From Gautieria morchelliformis (taxonomy: Eukaryota; Basidiomycota; Agaricomycetes; Gomphales; Gomphaceae): a stretch of DNA of 64,000 nucleotides. This document shows, in pieces, positions 36,201 to 46,766 of the stretch. The translations under genes were made by a program, and so were the position numbers. Where the stretch lies: assembly GCA_015179125.1 (NCBI GenBank), contig WHVA01000413.1, positions 39,418 through 103,417 of the forward strand, read 5' to 3'. The notes under the pieces were generated by a model. That model did no database searches, was not told the origin of the DNA, and saw only the letters and a list, made by a program, of their open reading frames with translations. Positions within the stretch are counted from its first letter, which is position 1, and every line of letters starts with the position of its first letter.

Positions 36201-37537
36201 CCCAAGGCTTTACACAAAGTTTTGGAGTTGACTACAATGAAACCTATGCACCTGTTGCTCGGATGACTTCCTTACGGATTATATGTGCCATTGCTGCCAG
36301 GAATAACTGGCCTATTCACCAAATGGATGTGGACAGTGCGTATTTGAATGCTACACTACCAGAACCTATTTACATGAGACAGCCGTATGGATATGAGACC
36401 GGAGACAAAGATGATGTCCTCCTGCTGAAGAAAGCACTTTACGGCCTCAAACAATCTGGAAGGGAATGGTACAAACGTCTGAGTGGTGAATTTCTCAAGT
36501 TAGGATTCACTAAATCAGCTTCGGATGGAGCTGTATTTTGCAGACGTGGACCGAGAGGGCATGCGATTATTGCGACGGCAGTAGACGACCTCACTATCAC
36601 AGCTGAGAGTCAACCAATCCTCGATGGGGTAAAGCATGATCTTGCCCAGATCTTCAGTATGAAAGATCTAGGCGAGATTCATTGGCTTTTGAACCTCAAA
36701 ATCGAAAGAGATTGGAATAACAAATCGATTGCAATATCACAAGCTGCATACATCCAAAAAATCATCAAAAAATTCAATCTGGATGATGCCAAAACATTTT
36801 CCACGCCTCTCGACCCAGCCGTTAAATTATCCAGAGACCAATGCCCTTCTACAGATGAAGACAAACAGAAGATGTCAAGAATTCCATACAGACAAACGAT
36901 AGGATCATTGATGTGGGCAGCAGTAGCCACTCGACCGGACATTGCGTTCGCAGTGTCATTACTTTCTCAATTCCTCGAAAACCCAGGTCCAACACATTGG
37001 CATGCAGTCAAACGTGTCTTTAAATATCTAAAAGGCACGATGGACTACAAATTGACACTTGGGAAAAATCGAGACGGCCTCATTGGGTATTCAGATGCGG
37101 ATTGGGCTTCTCAAGAGCACAGGCACTCATACTCGGCTTATATTTTTCAGATTGATGGAGGGACAGTATCATGGAGTTGTCAAAAACAATCCATAGTAGC
37201 CCTATCATCAACTGAAGCCGAATTCGTTGCTCTGACTCATGCGAGCAAAGAAGCCTTATGGATGCGCCACTTTATTTCTGAAGTATTCCAACCGCTGAAT
37301 TGTCCCATCAAACTTTATTCAGACAATCAATCAGCCATTGCCATCGTCTATGGCACTCAACAACACACGAGGACCAAGCATTTCGACATTAGATTATATT
37401 TCATCCGAGATATAGTCGAAGATGAAGAAATTAAGCTTGTGTACCTACCAACGGAACACATGCTAGCCGATCTTCTCACTAAAGGACTTCCTAGTCCTAG
37501 AGTGAGAATCCTCAACGAGAAAATCGGAATATATTAA
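33287..37537 (+). CDS. Copia Gag-Pol polyprotein
   Basis: 1,416-aa single frame from the first ATG at 33287 (MGPADTSQKLLGVEKLATDG) to TAA 37535-37537. The order is copia-type: Gag with a zinc knuckle CTNCHKPGHAIESC (34031-34072), Lys-rich linker, aspartic protease ILDTGTTAHMTP (near 34,270), integrase HHCC (HQKMGH ... CDACIQAK, 34,670-34,785) and catalytic core (DVWGPARH, SDRGGEY, PESNGVAERLNRTL), then reverse transcriptase (FTQSFGVDYNETYAPVARM, QMDVDSAYLNATLPEPIYM, active-site box AVDDLTI near 36,585) and RNase H (YSDADWAS, LSSTEAEFVAL, YSDNQSAI). Gag and Pol are one frame with no frameshift signal. The box reads AVDD, where Ty1/copia enzymes usually have YVDD. Confidence 0.95.
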   Translation: MGPADTSQKLLGVEKLATDGSNWPLWRATLTSYFESKNLLRHIEGRAIRPPDPPVMPPGHILTEAEETQIEKAEEKLEKYLAREGQAKTQIIVSVSESLALMLQKRHTAKEVWDALVNEMTKKPKMVLTNLQRQLRSMRCPEDGDLRDHLDKAQDLYARLNEMGARISEGEFTDIILASLPPSYEAVMNALTTSLEECGMPLVPDDIIRVLKAQYDRRKTLNISQEEQAFIGSSTKGQKGRKDPKVLACTNCHKPGHAIESCWAKGGGKEGQGPRQKKKAKAKKKKGKAKANVAEEVSSEEDESGSPAAFANFDCSNLSSLSLDTVVILDTGTTAHMTPHKNLLRDYSPFSQPRTIRAANKGTFDAFGSGSLVLSNKVGDKTVNITLKDTFYAPKMAVTLISIGRCDDAGYNTQIADQKCTISNRKGRILMQAPKLNGLYRFDLQHTSAEAHVCASAMEIHQKMGHISQKSLQHLLNRGMILGIELSSKGDKVVCDACIQAKIARKSLPQEPRSRSSKFGDRIYSDVWGPARHSTIDKKSYYVSFIDDYSRESVIYLMANKSEAFSKYKLYEALMLRQRNMHIKALVSDRGGEYTSSEFEQHLAKQGTKHRLTVHDTPESNGVAERLNRTLVERARAMLLESSLPKTLWGHAILHANYLRNRTHTRALPDKTPFEMIHHEKPNLKDMHVWGIEVYVKVKEGNKLAARAKRARWIGISGQSHGHCIYWPDSQKVSVERNVIFDSEMKGGKAPIISIEESQLPTSRKMVQAILAPAPMPSRLVSEEAKIEEIDDDEPEEHLKELQPSQTVDARPKEAAPTRRSERIRQQQVQPAPSGPVTRSQTKRHAGADITTLAYEDIEDHQDKLFEQDLSSVTDGISDYNLAISTLSTSDQNKDNVLPDLNQTEPSNADEALNDPMWKASMDKEYKVLLDKGVWEVVKPPPGANIVGNRWVFLWKRNPEGEPITPRSRMVAQGFTQSFGVDYNETYAPVARMTSLRIICAIAARNNWPIHQMDVDSAYLNATLPEPIYMRQPYGYETGDKDDVLLLKKALYGLKQSGREWYKRLSGEFLKLGFTKSASDGAVFCRRGPRGHAIIATAVDDLTITAESQPILDGVKHDLAQIFSMKDLGEIHWLLNLKIERDWNNKSIAISQAAYIQKIIKKFNLDDAKTFSTPLDPAVKLSRDQCPSTDEDKQKMSRIPYRQTIGSLMWAAVATRPDIAFAVSLLSQFLENPGPTHWHAVKRVFKYLKGTMDYKLTLGKNRDGLIGYSDADWASQEHRHSYSAYIFQIDGGTVSWSCQKQSIVALSSTEAEFVALTHASKEALWMRHFISEVFQPLNCPIKLYSDNQSAIAIVYGTQQHTRTKHFDIRLYFIRDIVEDEEIKLVYLPTEHMLADLLTKGLPSPRVRILNEKIGIY

Positions 37538-37550
37538 GCTTGAGGGGGCG

Positions 37551-38038
37551 TGTTGGGTGCATTTATGCTCCTGCACCAAAATCAAGCATAATATATTCAA
37601 TTTATTGTGTAATGTTTCAATATTTTCTCATACTGTTCTTGTACTATGCATCCACTTCTCTGCTTATTTTCGAAATTTTCTAGTCACTCCCTATCTCTCC
37701 ATTCCATTCTGTTATTTCTATTTTCATAGGCGGCTGCACCCAGCGGAGTTTGAAATGACTTCGACGCGCGAGCCCTTGGGCGCTAAAGGGCCGGGTGCAA
37801 GTATATGCCTTCTGAGACAGGATTACACTCCTCTCTCAGTGACAATAAATTCACTGAGAGAGGCGAGTAGTATCTTTCATATTTACATAGCATGTTGACT
37901 GAAAATCATGTAGTATATTTGATTCTAGGTATTGTATTAATATATCAGTGACAATAAATTCACTGAGAGAGTATATTTGATTCTAGCTTTCTAAGAACTC
38001 TACCGAACCTTCCCTGCCATAGCCCCTAGTTGCTAACA
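37551..38038 (+). repeat. Copia 3' LTR
   Basis: 488 bp, read as identical to the 5' LTR, preceded by TTGAGGGGGCG (polypurine tract). No difference was seen in the portions compared base by base. Confidence 0.93.
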
Positions 38039-39250
38039 ATAGCCTGCAGTGGTACGAGTCCCATTGATTCCAACCTGCACGGAGGCTGCAACTGACACTA
38101 TCCGAATGCATCCTAAGCATGTGGGTCTGTCATGGAGTGGGAGTTTAACAGATGATGGGTTCTATGATGGATGAGGGCCCCAACACTTGGCGTCCTGGCA
38201 GGAATGATGCGAATAGCGAATGCGAAAGCAGTATGGCGATGAATATTTTGGCAAGATATTTGCTGGTTCGGGAAGCCGTTCGCTGGTTCAGGAGGTCATT
38301 CGCTGTGTGCTGAGAAATGATTCGCAGAATAAACGAATCATGACAGTTTGCACAAGATGGACGACGTATGATAATTGAACTGGGGAATATACATGCGAAT
38401 GTAAACTACTTATATCGAATGCTTGTAAGGTATCAGCGAATAGGAAAGAGGCCATCACGAGTCAGGATTGGATAGGGGTGCGCAGTCATGATACAACATA
38501 GATGAAATAAACATACAATAGAATGAGAGAAGAGGGAGAACATGAAACGATGGAGGGTGAAGGTGGCGAAGACACCTGTGTACGAAATCATGTCTTGGGG
38601 CCCGCATATACACTGCCCTGCACAGGTTCTTCATCTACTGGGTTGATCCCACACGACCCATGGGTAGGACATCCCGCGAACGCACCCTGCTCATATGAAC
38701 ACCAAAAGGGGGTTGGATCGAGAAGCTGATGGAGTTACTGCCGAGCCATTCTGCCAGATAGGGATGTCGATCGTGATTTGATGGTGTGCCTGTTGGCGAA
38801 TGATGTGAGCAGCAAATGGTCATTCAGCGAAATGTGAGGAAGGGCCAACGGAGATGTCATAGGGCAGGAGTGGTCGAGGTGGAGGGCGAAGCCAAGCGAA
38901 CACGGAGGAGGAGTAGTGAAAGGGGAAATGGGGATAACAAGGTGCAGGAAATACACAGGTCATGACAATCCAATTACCAGAACACCATCGGAAGAGGGTC
39001 GCGCAGAGGAGGTGGTAGACCCAGCGATGACTGCCGAGTCAGTCCAAAGACGTCGATCATGCGTTTGACGGCGTGGCTATGGTAATTGGCACGAACAGTG
39101 AGAATTGGTTGCCGAACATGACAATGGCGATCGGAACGAACACGAAGGTGGAGTGAGAAAATAGGAAAACTGAGCATCTGAGTATGGGAAATAAACGCGT
39201 CATGACAGGTGTCACGGAAAGGTTGTTTAAGTAGCAACAATCCTTTTGCC

Positions 39251-39748
39251 TATAAGGGCAACCTAGGCAGATGCTCTACACTCAAGCGGCGAACTGGCGA
39301 AGGGGGATCCAAAGTAAGATAGAGAACTATATACAGGACACAGACATACCTGGCGAAGGGGGATCCAAAGAGAAAACTCTAAGGAACCCCTTCGCCACCT
39401 AACTATGACTATAAGTAAACTTGGGCATGCTAGCCCGATTACTGAATGCCCAAGTTACATAAGCAATCACGCCAGTGATAACAGGGCTGGACAGATAAGG
39501 AAGGAATGATGTCGGAAGGGGCTGGAACAGGAAGGGAAATAAACGGAACATAAGACAGAAGGATGCCGAAGGCTAGGAGAAGTTCAGGGGCCACCAACAA
39601 CATGCATGCAATAATGTGCACTGCGATAATGCATGCTGCGATAAAGCATGCGATAATGCATGTGATAATGCGCACTGCGATAAAGCATGCGATAATGTGT
39701 GCGATAATGCGCACTGCAATAATGCATGCGATTGGTGTTCCCTTGACA
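39251..39748 (-). repeat. GypA 3' LTR
   Basis: 498 bp. On the minus strand it reads TGTCAAGGGAACACC, a tandem array of GCATGCTTTATCGCAGTG-like units, TATA, the predicted RNA start, two copies of CTTTGGATCCCCCTTCGCCAG-type repeat, and CCCTTATA. A polypurine tract GAGGGGGGG precedes it. Confidence 0.85.
39294..39349 (-). other. Predicted 56-nt intron in GypA LTR leader
   Basis: Donor GTATGT at 39349 and acceptor CGCCAG at 39294, each preceded by a copy of the same direct repeat (TTTGGATCCCCCTTCGCCAG). A branch-like CTTAC lies near the 3' end. Its length and signals match host introns. See the findings. Confidence 0.45.
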
Positions 39749-39789
39749 TCACCCCCCCTCTAGAATGCAGCGACCCGACGCATGAAGTC

Positions 39790-40820
39790 TGTCATGACCT
39801 GTCTATTTCTCTTACCCCACTGTCTCTATGTTCCCTCTTGTCACTCCCTAGCATCTTCACCAGAGTTCGCCGCACCCACCGACCACTCCCCCTCTACGTC
39901 CACTCTACCCGCTGTTCGTCCCATTCTCCGAACCGCTATTCGCTGCTCGCGCATTTCGCCAGCAGGCACGCCATCAAATATGATCGATACCATTCACCCG
40001 GCATGATGGTTCATCATTAACCCCATCATCTTCTTAATCCAACCCCATTGGGTGTTCGTATGGCCAAAGTGTGTTCGCAGGATGTCCCTTCCATAGGTCG
40101 TGTGGGATCAACCCAGTAGACGAAGAGTCCGTGCAGGGTAGCATGTATGCGGGTCCCAAGACATGGTTTTGTCCATAAGTGCCTTCGCCACCTTTATTCT
40201 CCATCGTTTCATGTTCGCATTCTTCCCTCACTCTGTTGTATGTTTATTCCATCTACTTAGTATCATGACTGTGCACCCCTATCCGACCCTGACTCATGAC
40301 GGCCCCTTTCCTATTCGCTAATACCTTACGAGCATTCGATATAAGTAGTTTGCATTCGCATGTATATTCCCCAGTTCAATTATCATATGTCGTCCATCTT
40401 GTGCAAACTTGACCTCGCTGCGATCATTGTCTTGAGCCTTCTCTTGGAGATTTCTATCTTCGACTAGCAGAGGACTTAGGCATCACTGGTGAGTTCTCAT
40501 ACTTCATCTTCGTTACCTTAGCCTTCGAACTATTTTCTGCGCTGTTGGCGAAGGGCTCCGAAGGAGAACCTTCGCCGGCGAAGGGATTGTCGCTACTTAG
40601 ACAGCCCTTCCATGACACCTTGCACATTGTATCGTCAAGTGCCACGGGCCATTTCGCTATGACTGTAGATAGGGTGAGCCCTGTTCGGGCAACCCTCCTA
40701 TCTTGTGAACACTCATTGGTTCACGTATTCGCTGAACGGCATACTTATTCGCACAAGTCATTCGGGCATTCGCTGTGTTCACTAATACACGATATTAACG
40801 CCTAAAAACCAATCTTGACA
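39790..40820 (-). mobile_element. LTR-T copy 4 (solo, shortened)
   Basis: 1,031-bp T-family LTR in minus orientation between the GypA pol end and its 3' LTR, with duplication AAGTC (39785-39789, 40821-40825). It is about 540 bp shorter than copy 5, so it carries an internal deletion. Confidence 0.87.
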
Positions 40821-41279
40821 AAGTCCCACAAGTGGAACAGGGATGCGATTCTGAAAGGTGACAGCCTCAAAGGAGCGAATGCGACGAGGGGCACCCGGAT
40901 GGGAACAGTAGAAGTTGGCAATGAGGTCAGGAGCTTGGACATCGCCCTCATTTTCCCAAGAATTCTCTTCATAGCCATACCCCTTCCACTTGATGAGGAA
41001 CTGGAGGCGATTTGCTCGCATGCGACCGTCTAACACCTGTTTGACTTCAAAGTGCTCATCACCCTCTCTAAGGATGGGTGGAGGTGGTGGGGATGGTCGC
41101 CGACCCGGGATTGGATCGGATGGGGAAGGAGTGAGCTTAATGACAGGGAAAACGGGGTGGAGGCGACTCAGAGACCTCGGGAGGCAGAGACGGTAGGCTT
41201 GTGCCCAACTTGGCGTTCGACAATGTAGGGGCCAAGTTGCCGATGAACTAGCTTTTTCGACGGACGGGTGGTGTGTATA

Positions 41280-42846
41280 TGTCATGATTTGTTTATTGTG
41301 CGAATCTTTCCTCAACCAGCGAACGGCTTCCCGACCCAGTGAATATCTTGCCAAAATATTCATCGCCATACTGCTTTCGCATTCGCTATTCGTATCATTC
41401 CTTCCAGGACGCCAGGTGTTGGGGCCCTCATCCATCATAGAACCCATCATCTGTTAAACTCCCACTCCATGACAGACCCACATGCTCAGGATGCATTCGG
41501 ATAGTGTCAGTTGCAGCCTCTGTGCAGGTTGGACTCAATGGGACTCGTACCACTGCAGGGCAGGACGAATTAGCTTCGCTGAAGTTTTGACTACACAGTT
41601 GTCATGACCCATTCATTTCTTGTATCAAGCTATCCCTGTTTTCCCTTTCACCACTCTTCCATGTTCGCTCGGCTTCGCTCCATTCACCCCTTGCTTGATT
41701 CACTATTCGCCACATTCGCCAAATGGCCATTCGCTACTTGCATCATTCGCCAGTAGCCATGCCATCAAACACGATCGACATCCTTTACCTGGATTGATGG
41801 TTCATCACTGGTCCTATCATGAATTGCAAGGAGGTGCAGGCTGTCATGACTCATTTATTTCTTGTACCCAGCTATCCCTGTTGTCCCTTTCACCACTCTT
41901 CCATGTTCGCTCGTCTTCGCTCCATTCACTCCTCGCTCCATTCACTATTCGCCACATTCACCATATGACCATTCGCTACTCGCATCATTCACCAGCAGGC
42001 ACGCCATCAAACAGGATCGACATCCTTTACCCGGGTTGATGGTTCATCACTGGTCCCATCATCTTCTCAACTCAACCCCCTTTGGGTGTTCCTATGGCCA
42101 GAATGCATTCGCGGGGCATCCTACCCGTAGGTCATGTGGGATCAACCCAGCAGACGAAGAGTCCGTGCAGGGTAGTGTATATGCAGGTACCAAGGCGTGT
42201 TTTCGTACATAGGGGCCTTCGCCCTCTTTCCCCTCTGTCGTTTCATGTTCGCACCCCTCTTCGATTCTATTGTATGTCTATTTCATCTATTATGTATCCT
42301 GACTGTGCACCCCTATCCAATCCTGACTCCAGACGTCCTCTTTCCTATTTGCTAGCACCATATGAGCATTCGGTATAGTAGTCTACATTCGCATGTATAT
42401 TCTCCAGTTTAATTATCATACGTCCATCTTGTGCAAACTTGACCTCGCTGTGACCATCGTCTTGAGCCTTCTCCTGTAGGTTTCTATCTTCGACCAGAAG
42501 AGGACTTAGGCATCACTGGTGAGTTCTCATACTTCATCTTTGTTACCCTAGCCTTTGAGTTATTTTCTGTGCTGTCAGCGAAGGGCTCCGAAGGAGTGCC
42601 TTCGCCGGCGAAAGGATTGTTGCTACTTAGACAACCTTTCCGTGACACCTTGCACGTTACATCGTCAAGTGCCATGGGCTATTTCGCTATGACTGTAGAT
42701 CAGGGCGAATTCCTTTCGAGTAACCCTCTTACTTCTTAACCCTTACCTCTTCGGTACTGTTCGCTGGGCGATTCGCTAGATCGCACACGCTATTCGGGCA
42801 TTCGCCACTAACATGCGATATTAACGCCCAAAATCCAATCTTGACA
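41280..42846 (-). mobile_element. LTR-T copy 5, longest copy (1,567 bp)
   Basis: On the minus strand it starts TGTCAAGATTGGATTTTGGG and ends AACAAATCATGACA; the duplication is GTATA (41275-41279, 42847-42851). It interrupts GypA pol exactly between YLDASDI and HTTRPS, and GypB shows the uninterrupted form. It contains an internal tandem duplication of about 240 bp (units from about 41,603 and 41,850), each unit carrying an extra GTCATGAC, the terminal motif. No protein domain is present. Confidence 0.9.
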
Positions 42847-43565
42847 GTATATCACTTGCATCAAGGTAAACCTTGTCACCCGGCGAAAATGTAGGTGCTG
42901 GCTTGCGTCGGCGATTATAGTATGTCGCCATATCCTCCTTCGACTTTGCCAGTGCCGACTTCGCTTCTGACAGTGACTCCTCCATGCGTTGCTTGAATTC
43001 ATTGACAGACTCAAGGTTCGATGGGGGTTGATGCAGTTCGAAGCCCATTCGTGGGTGCCGCCCAGTGTCCAGCATGAAGGGCAATTGATGAGTGGAAGCA
43101 CGCACATGGTTGTTGTACTGGAACTCAGCCATGGGCAAGAGGTCGTCCCAGTCGTCTTGTCGCTCATTGACAAAGAGTCGAAGGTACTGCTCTAGCTCTT
43201 GATTGAGTTGCTCCGTCTGTCCATCAGTCTGCGGGTGGTACACTGTGGAGGCTGCGATGTGAATTCCCAGCAGACGATAAAGCTCCCAAGTGAATTCGCG
43301 CACGAACTGGACCCAACAATCTGACACCACTGTTCGTGGGAGGCCATGCAGCTTCCAGACATGGTGTAGGAAAAGTCGCGCTGCTCCAGCTGCAGTGATT
43401 GTGGTGTTGGTGGGGATGAAGTGTGCCCACTTGGAGATGGAATCCACTACATTCATCACAGCATCATAGCCATGTGCATCAGGCAGTTTCACAATGAAGT
43501 CAACACTGATTGTGTCCCGGCGTGCTTCAGGGACAGGGAGAAGATGGAGTTCACCGAGGGGTGGC

Positions 43566-44055
43566 TGTCAGGGGACACCCTGTTTTCCATTTCCAGTTCC
43601 GACACCACACCCAGTTCCAACACCATTTCCAACTCCAGTTCCGGTTCCGATTCCATCTCCGCCTCTGCTTTCGGAAATGATTCCGCTTCTGGGAGAACTT
43701 CCACCAGTTCTGTTCACCTTGCCAGTTCCACTCCAATTTCCGACTTCCGCTCTCAGAACAGTGTCGGAAATCAAGCGACTCGCGTAATAGGTGGCATCAG
43801 GGGTCAATCAAGGGTCAGGGAGGTCAGGGGGATGCAGGGTTGATGGTGGGTGCCAAGTGTTGTCCCTGGCTGTGCAGCGTAGTATAATATGGGCTCGCTG
43901 AGATTGGGGGTCCTTAGACTTTTCTCTTTGGATTTCCCCTTGTCAGGTGAGAATCCCCTCTCTTGTGTACTCTGTTCATTTATACATACTTTGGATTTCC
44001 CCTTGTCAGTTGTGTGGTAGTGTGATCTCCACAACCAGCCAGGGTTGCCCTTACA
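43566..44055 (+). mobile_element. Solo GypB-family LTR inside GypA integrase
   Basis: 490 bp, plus orientation, TGTCAGGGGACACCC to TTGCCCTTACA, with duplication GTGGC (43561-43565, 44056-44060). It shows that the B family moved after GypA was in place. It retains the TATA/start/intron layout of the family. Confidence 0.9.
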
Positions 44056-46766
44056 GTGGCTGCCTTCGTGCCTTTGTTTGCAGGCACAAATCACATGTTT
44101 TGGAGTACTCGCCAACATACCGCGACATATGGGGCCACCAGTAATTTCATGAGACAAGTTCAAGGGTCTTCCATCACCCAGGATGGCCAGCGACCCGCGA
44201 ATTGTGGTGCTGGGTGACAATGTGTCGCCTGAGGTCCTGGACATCTGGAACATAAACTTTACCTCGGAATGTGAGCAACCCATCCGTCTCAGCCCACTCT
44301 GCAGACACCAGCACTTTCCCACCTGACTCTCGCAGCTTCTTTACCGCCCCTGCGACCTCATCCTCCAGTGACCCATCTCCAAATGCCTTCTTCACGTCGC
44401 GAACAATCCCACGTTCTCCCCCCCACCAGGGTGAGCCCCTCCAGGGTGCAAACAATGAACAGCTCTGGGTGTAGGAGTGTCATATCGCTGTTGTCACCTG
44501 ATCCTGACCCATGGTCTGAGCGCCGTGACAGTGCATCCGACTTGCCCATTGTGACACCAGGCTGATGGTGAAGCTCGAAATCAAAACACGACAACTAGAG
44601 GGACCATCTAGCCTGCCTGCGATTAAGCTTCTTTGCAGTGCGAAAATACTCCAGGTTCTTGTGGTCAGTCCATATTTCAATGCGATGCTTAGTGCCTTCA
44701 AGGAAATGTTGCCATTCCTCTAGGGCACGAATAATCGCCAGCATCTCCTTGTCATGAATCTCATAATTTCGCTCCACAGGAGTGAGACTCTTGGAGTAAA
44801 ACGCAATGGGATGCCATTTGTCGTCATCTGGAGATCGCTGGGACAGGACTGCACCAGTGGTGACATCTGAACTGTCAGCCTCCACCCGGTATGGTTGATT
44901 GTCATCTGCAAAGTGCAGGATCGGCGTTGATGTGAATCACCACTTTAGTCCATCAAATGCCTGCTGTTCGCGATCACCCCACGACCATTGTATGTCCTTC
45001 TTGGTGAGCTTGAACAGGGGTCGTGCATGATGTGAGAAGCCCTCGACAAACTGGCGATAAAAGTTGGCAAATCCCAGGAAGGCCTGCCCCTCTTTGCGAT
45101 TTACTGGGGTTGGCCAGTCCATGACACCTGCGACCTTGACGGGGTCCATCTCCACCTTCCCATGTGACACAATGAGCCCAAGGTACTCAATCTTCGTTTG
45201 CTCAAATTTGCATTTCTCAGGGCAAAGATAGAGCCTGTGCTGTCCTAGGCGCTCAAGGACTATTCACAGAAGTCGGTGATGCTCCTCAAGGGTGTCAGTG
45301 AAGAGCAGGATGTCATCCAGGTACACACACACATGCCCTTCCATGATGAGGTCTTGGAAGATATCATTCATCATGGTTTGGAATGTCACAGGACTGTTTG
45401 TGAGCCCAAAAAACATGATGAGGCGTTCAAAGAGGCCGCGATTAGTGTGGAATGCAGCCTTCCACTCATCGCCATCCTTTATCTGCGCATTGTTGAAACC
45501 CCATCGCACACCTAGCTTGGTGAAGTATTTTGCTCCACGAAGCTGCGCGATGAGCTTGGAAATGATGGGAAGGGGGTAGCGGTTCTTCACTGTCATGGCA
45601 TTGAGCACGCGATAATCCTGGACCAGTCGCAGTGACCCATCCTTCTTCTTGATGAAGAACACTGGGCTGGCCATAGGCGATTTCGAGGGGCGAATGCCAC
45701 CAGTGCGCAGGTTTTCCTGCAGGAATTCATCCAGCTGCAACTGTTCACTGGGGGCAAGTGGGTAAACCTTGCATGCAGATGGCTTGGCTCCCGGCTCAAG
45801 CTCAATCGCATGGTCCCATGTCCTGCGTTCGGGAAGTGAATCAAAGGACTCTTTAGTGAAAAACATTCTTGAAGTCACGGAGGTACGGAGGGATGAGTTC
45901 CTTTTCCACTGGGGGTACACTGTGAAGGGCCTTTTCTGCTAGCTACTGCGAAGTGGTTGTGGTGGCTGCGATAATGGGTACAGGTACATTGGGCATGGAC
46001 ACAGTCGCAAACAGGTGGTCGCCTGGCTCCAGAAGGGGCTCAATGTCACCTGGCTCATCTTCTTCGGTGTCACTCTCTTCCTCTTCCACAATCTGGGGCA
46101 GAGGGCCCATGTGGCATGCACGTATCCTCGCCTCCTCTTTCCGCTCTTCCCGCAGTGTCGCTCTGCAGGTGTGACACTGTGCAGGGCATCGACTCAGTGT
46201 CACCTCCTGCATTCGCCAGTTAACCTCTGGGTTGTGCTCCCGGAGCCATGGATAGCCAAGGATCATCTTGTGCTTCCCAAGGTTCGTAACGGCAAAGACA
46301 GCACATTCGGAGTGGTTGCGGAATCGCAGGATGACATCAACAACATTGCGAATTGCTCCACCCTCATTTGGGGTGCCATCAACATTGTACACAGGGGCAG
46401 GGCGTGTCAGTGATCACATGGTTAACTTCTCAGTGGCGACAAATTCACTGTCGATGAACAACCCAGTTGCACCACTGTCAAGGAGCACAGTCACTCCTTT
46501 GACCTCAGCTGTGTCTGTTGTCTGGATCTCTACCTTGAGGTTCAGCGAATTTGGAGAGGGAACAGATGCGACCATGAAGTGCTTGGGAAGGGCTTGCTCC
46601 CAACGCTTCAATCGTGGTGAAGGACCTTTTAGAATGTCGTCGGTTGATGTGTCTTTATCACTTGCTGCGCGTGACCCAGTTTCCAGCACGTGAATTGTAT
46701 CTTCAGTATCTGGGGCTATTGACAGGGCAGCAAAGCGATTGGACAGGGCCAGCGAGGGAACATCTC

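Larger units (their letters stand above)
32793..38038 (+). mobile_element. Complete Ty1/copia retrotransposon
   Basis: 5,246-bp element with two 488-bp LTRs (32793-33280, 37551-38038), which I read as identical, starting TGTTGGGTGC and ending GTTGCTAACA. The target duplication is ATAGC (32788-32792, 38039-38043). A half-tRNA-Met type primer site follows the 5' LTR, and a polypurine tract (GAGGGGGCG) precedes the 3' LTR. The polyprotein is uninterrupted. Identical LTRs imply a very recent insertion, and the copy may be able to move. Confidence 0.95.
31407..38345 (+). mobile_element. LTR-T copy 3 (solo LTR), nested in copy 2
   Basis: Starts TGTCAAGATTGGATTTTGGG and ends ACGAATCATGACA, with duplication GTTTG at 31402-31406 and 38346-38350. 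It holds a solo copia LTR and the complete copia element. Without them it is about 1.28 kb. Like its relatives it is dense in TTCGC/GCGAA. Confidence 0.85.
30990..39207 (+). mobile_element. LTR-T copy 2 (solo LTR), nested in copy 1
   Basis: Starts TGTCAAGATTGGTTTTTAGG and ends AACGCGTCATGACA. It is flanked by the 5-bp duplication GGTGT (30985-30989 and 39208-39212), and copy 1 reads through cleanly when it is removed. After subtracting copy 3 it is about 1.27 kb. There is no internal gag-pol, so it is a solo LTR of an unseen element, or a non-autonomous element of LTR type. Confidence 0.82.

Noticed and set aside
39601..39740. Array resembling a CRISPR at first glance
   Set aside because: Units are directly adjacent and imperfect, without unique spacers, and lie inside a eukaryotic LTR.
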